Part shown: positions 62,001 through 64,000 of the stretch, in pieces | Layout: each line of letters starts with the position of its first letter | Position numbering within the stretch: position 1 is the stretch's first letter | Assembly (NCBI GenBank): GCA_025201365.1 | Contig: JAIXMF010000028.1 | Coordinates: 1-64,000, forward strand | Length of the DNA: 64,000 nt | Direction of reading: 5' to 3' | DNA from: Syncephalis plumigaleata | Lineage: Eukaryota; Zoopagomycota; Zoopagomycetes; Zoopagales; Piptocephalidaceae | Translations under genes and position numbers: made by a program | Notes under the pieces: model-generated | What the model saw: the letters and a program-made list of their open reading frames with translations, nothing else | Told to the model about the DNA's origin: nothing | Database searches by the model: none

Positions 62001-63975
62001 TATGCAATGCGCTGATTGTAATGCGGTATACCATTGAAATATGCTTGTAAATGATAGGAGGTAGGCTAGCATTACCATTACCGCATGCAATATGTTAATC
62101 GTAATGTGGCATATGATCCATATATAATTACAAATGATAGATAGTAAGTTATTTTCTCGATGTTAGTGTAAGATGAACTCATTGCAAGATGTCCTATAAT
62201 TCGTGTATGCTTACATGTAATAGAGAGTAAGCTGATACGTTGATTACAAGATGTGATACGTTAATGGTAATGTCATTGAATGATTCACATAAAACTACAA
62301 ATGTTAGAAGGTAAGCCAGCATTCTGGTTACAATCTACGGTATATTAATCGTATTGTGATACAATATTGACCGTTGTTTGTGTATGAAAGGAAGTAAGTC
62401 ACCATTTTGTTTACATTCTACGGTATGTTAATCGGAATGTGATATGTGCTTGTATTATTGTTACAGGAGGTAAGTTGATATCCGAATGATGAAGCATCAT
62501 TCATTTATTATAATGAGGCATTCATCCCACGTAGAATCGTATACGGGAAGAAGTAAGCTTTGTTGTTTGATTTGGTCAAGTATGTTGTGGCGCTAATCGA
62601 TTGTTGTATGTCCTAGTTGAAGGCTGAGAATCGACGTGTAGGTTGATGTCACGATTACAATCTATGGTATACTAATCGGAATACGATATGTGATTGTATT
62701 ATTGCTATTATAGAAAGTAAGCTGATATCCGAATGATGAAGCATCATGCACTCATTACAATGGGACATACAATCCACGTATAATCATACAAAGAAAGCAG
62801 TAAGTTTTATCGTTTGATTTGGTCAAGCATCGTGTGAAGCTAATTCACTGTTGTATGGCCTAGTTGAAAGAAGCGAATCAACGTGTAAGTTGATGTCACC
62901 AGTACAATCTACCGTATACTAATCGGAATGTGACAAATGTTTAACGTATGACTGCATGATAGCTTGTAAGTTAAACGTGTCAGCTTGTAGACATGAAGCA
63001 TTAATCATAGTGTGATATACAATTCCCATATAATCATGGATACTAGGATGTAAGCTAGCATTGTTAGCATTGATACGTCGATCTAATTGCAATGTGGTAA
63101 ACAACTCGCGTGTGATTACATATAACAGCTTGTAAGTGGGCATTGTAATCACGATATGCGGTGTACTGATTGCATTATGACACATGATTCACGTATGGTT
63201 GTGTGTGGTAGTTTGTAAGTTTATTATTCTTGTTACGACATACGAGACATTAATTGGAATGGGACATACAATCCACGTATGATTATGCACATCAGGGAGT
63301 AAGTCAGCATTCATGTTGTAATACGATATTGGTTGCTGATAGTAATTTGGCATATCATTCATATATATGCATGTGTGAATAATAGGCCGTAAGCTAGCAT
63401 TCTAATGGCAATTTGACGATGGACTAATAATCGTAATGATGTGGTGTACACTCACAAATGATCATGGATGATAGATGGTAAGAAAGTCAACCTATTCATT
63501 GGAATAGTCTAGTCGCTAACAGCAGTATGATATCTCATTCGTATATGCTTACGTGTCATAGGCAGTAAGTGGACATTCGAATGCTATCGTATGGTAGATT
63601 GATTGCCGTATGATGGTATATGTTTCATGTATGGCCACATTCTATAGTTTGTAAGTGGGCATATTGATTGGAATGCGACATACAACTCACCTATGATTAT
63701 GCGTGATAGATGGTAAGCAGGCATTCCTATCCCGATATACGACATGCTAATGACAATGTATGGCACACGATCCATGCATGATCATGTATGATAGAAGAAG
63801 GTAGGCTAGCATTCTAGTGGCACGTATTTCCCACTAATTGCAATACGGGATACGATCCATGTCTATGTGATTGCGTATGATAGCAAGTAAGTTGACGTAT
63901 TGTTGCCGTGTATGTCGTGCTAACAACAACATCATCATCATGCCATATGATTGGCGTATAACTATTGAACAGAAG
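59100..63975 (+). CDS. Gene split into at least 59 exons, 49 of them a single codon (3' end beyond window)
   Basis: Exon 1 (59100-59181) reads MESSADNNNNNSQPIVNATT and SVSSNSP, ending one base into a codon. Beyond it, AG acceptor and GTAAG-type donor pairs recur about every 83 nt, with only 3 nt between them. Exons 2 and 3 (ATG, CTG) and the 8-nt exon 4 (AAGCAGAA) complete the split codons exactly, giving DAEAE and returning to phase 0. From there every exon is a multiple of 3. Exons 5-16 read E-EH-W-I-Y-D-Y-I-Y-R-I-E; exons 17-33 read KD, TAM, QI, TYDRWGYDEYLG; exons 34-41 LKEIRKEE; exon 42 NRIREE; exon 43 LKAENRR; exons 44-46 K, KA, LKEANQR; exons 47-59 LDLFGAMAFM, KK, QK. That is 109 codons with no stop. 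The second half is charged and probably helical. I do not recognise the family. Whether all exons are joined in mRNA needs RNA evidence. Confidence 0.72.
59272..63975 (+). repeat. Array of ~83-nt units: ~80-nt intron plus one 3-nt exon
   Basis: Start positions of the 3-nt exons: 59272, 59345, 59495, 59644, 59704, 59814, 59900, 59990, 60076, 60162, 60242, 60328, 60402, 60600, 60666, 60749, 60915, 60998, 61081, 61164, 61247, 61329, 61412, 61495, 61576, 61650, 61732, 61814, 61893, 61975, 62058, 62141, 62224, 62308, 62391, 62467, 62714, 62963, 63047, 63129, 63212, 63296, 63386, 63475, 63562, 63648, 63710, 63884, 63973. Longer ones: 59426 (8 nt), 59579, 60484, 60829, 62794, 63795 (6 nt each), 62535 (18), 62617 and 62864 (21 each). 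From 60998 to 62391 the spacing is almost always 81-84 nt. The introns look like one diverged family: GTAAGTTAGCATTCC-like start, CTAATTGCAATG around the branch point, then ACATACAATTCACATATGAT and a GAYAG/RACAG end. Confidence 0.85.
62461..62965 (+). repeat. Tandem ~248-nt duplication containing three exons per copy
   Basis: 62461-62713 and 62708-62962 are clearly related: both contain CTGATATCCGAATGATGAAG-like, TTTGATTTGGTCAAG and ACTAATCGGAATRYGA blocks. Each copy holds a 3-nt exon, a variable exon (18 nt at 62535; 6 nt at 62794) and a 21-nt exon (62617 and 62864). The two 21-nt exons differ at several bases yet keep length, frame and character (LKAENRR and LKEANQR). A half-related unit lies just before, at 62391. 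Confidence 0.8.
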
Positions 63976-64000
63976 GTAAACTAGCATTCCGATCAGAATA

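Noticed and set aside
59272-63975. CRISPR-like or plain satellite array
   Set aside because: The units are diverged, not identical, have no unique spacers of constant size, and each is bounded by eukaryotic splice signals. The in-frame behaviour of the 3-nt pieces argues against a passive satellite.
59272-63975. Recursive splice sites inside one long intron
   Set aside because: Recursive sites are usually AG directly followed by GT (zero-length exon). Here 3 or more nt are kept between them, frame and phase are conserved, and 21-nt exons encode similar peptides. I keep this as the main alternative until cDNA is seen.
1-64000. tRNA, rRNA, telomere repeats, LTR or virus-derived elements
   Set aside because: I looked for tRNA B-box-like sequence, rRNA cores, telomere-type tandem repeats and reverse transcriptase or capsid motifs by eye and saw none. 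A covariance-model and profile search would be needed to exclude them.

Overview
The window is AT-rich nuclear DNA of a eukaryote with many short spliceosomal introns. Most are about 50-85 nt, with GTAAGT-type donors, CTAAC/CTAAT branch sites and TAG/CAG acceptors, plus a few GC-AG introns. Gene content (7TM-RGS protein, Pex11, membrane-anchored SH3 protein, wax-synthase-like MBOAT, cullin-4, ZIP transporter, Tim9, Gyp7-like TBC protein, Gpi1, FHA kinase, eIF5B, Psf2) fits an early-diverging fungus. That placement is an inference and I cannot name the species.

Layout. 1-30 kb is compact housekeeping sequence: RNF10/Mag2-like RING protein (-), 7TM-RGS (+), Pex11 (+), a 32-residue ORF (-), SH3 membrane protein (+), MBOAT (+, frame broken), a small secreted Cys-rich protein (+), NAD kinase (-), cullin-4 (+), ZIP (+), Tim9 (-), TBC RabGAP (+), a small membrane protein (+) and Gpi1/PIG-Q (+). 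30-56 kb is rearranged. Two F-box-like paralogs face inward from its edges. Inside them lies an inverted duplication of eIF5B: an N-truncated copy at 33.2-35.6 kb (+) and the full gene at 49.0-53.2 kb (-). The roughly 12-kb spacer holds an FHA-domain protein kinase, 5'-truncated pieces of PUF60 and an isoleucyl-tRNA synthetase, T/C-rich repeats, a tandem repeat and small hairpin elements. Psf2 sits beside the full eIF5B gene. 57.4-58.6 kb holds an unrecognised membrane protein (-).

The most unusual region is 59.1 kb to the window end. It looks like one gene cut into at least 59 exons, of which 49 are exactly one codon (3 nt) long. They are separated by about 58 introns averaging near 78 nt, which resemble one another and recur at about 83 nt. 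Read through the predicted splice sites, the exons give a continuous 109-codon frame without a stop. It ends in a charged, probably helical segment. The gene runs off the window.

A caveat for the whole window: several conserved genes are interrupted by single-base frameshifts. Where I can judge, these look like one missing base in a short homopolymer, so many are probably sequence errors rather than real mutations.
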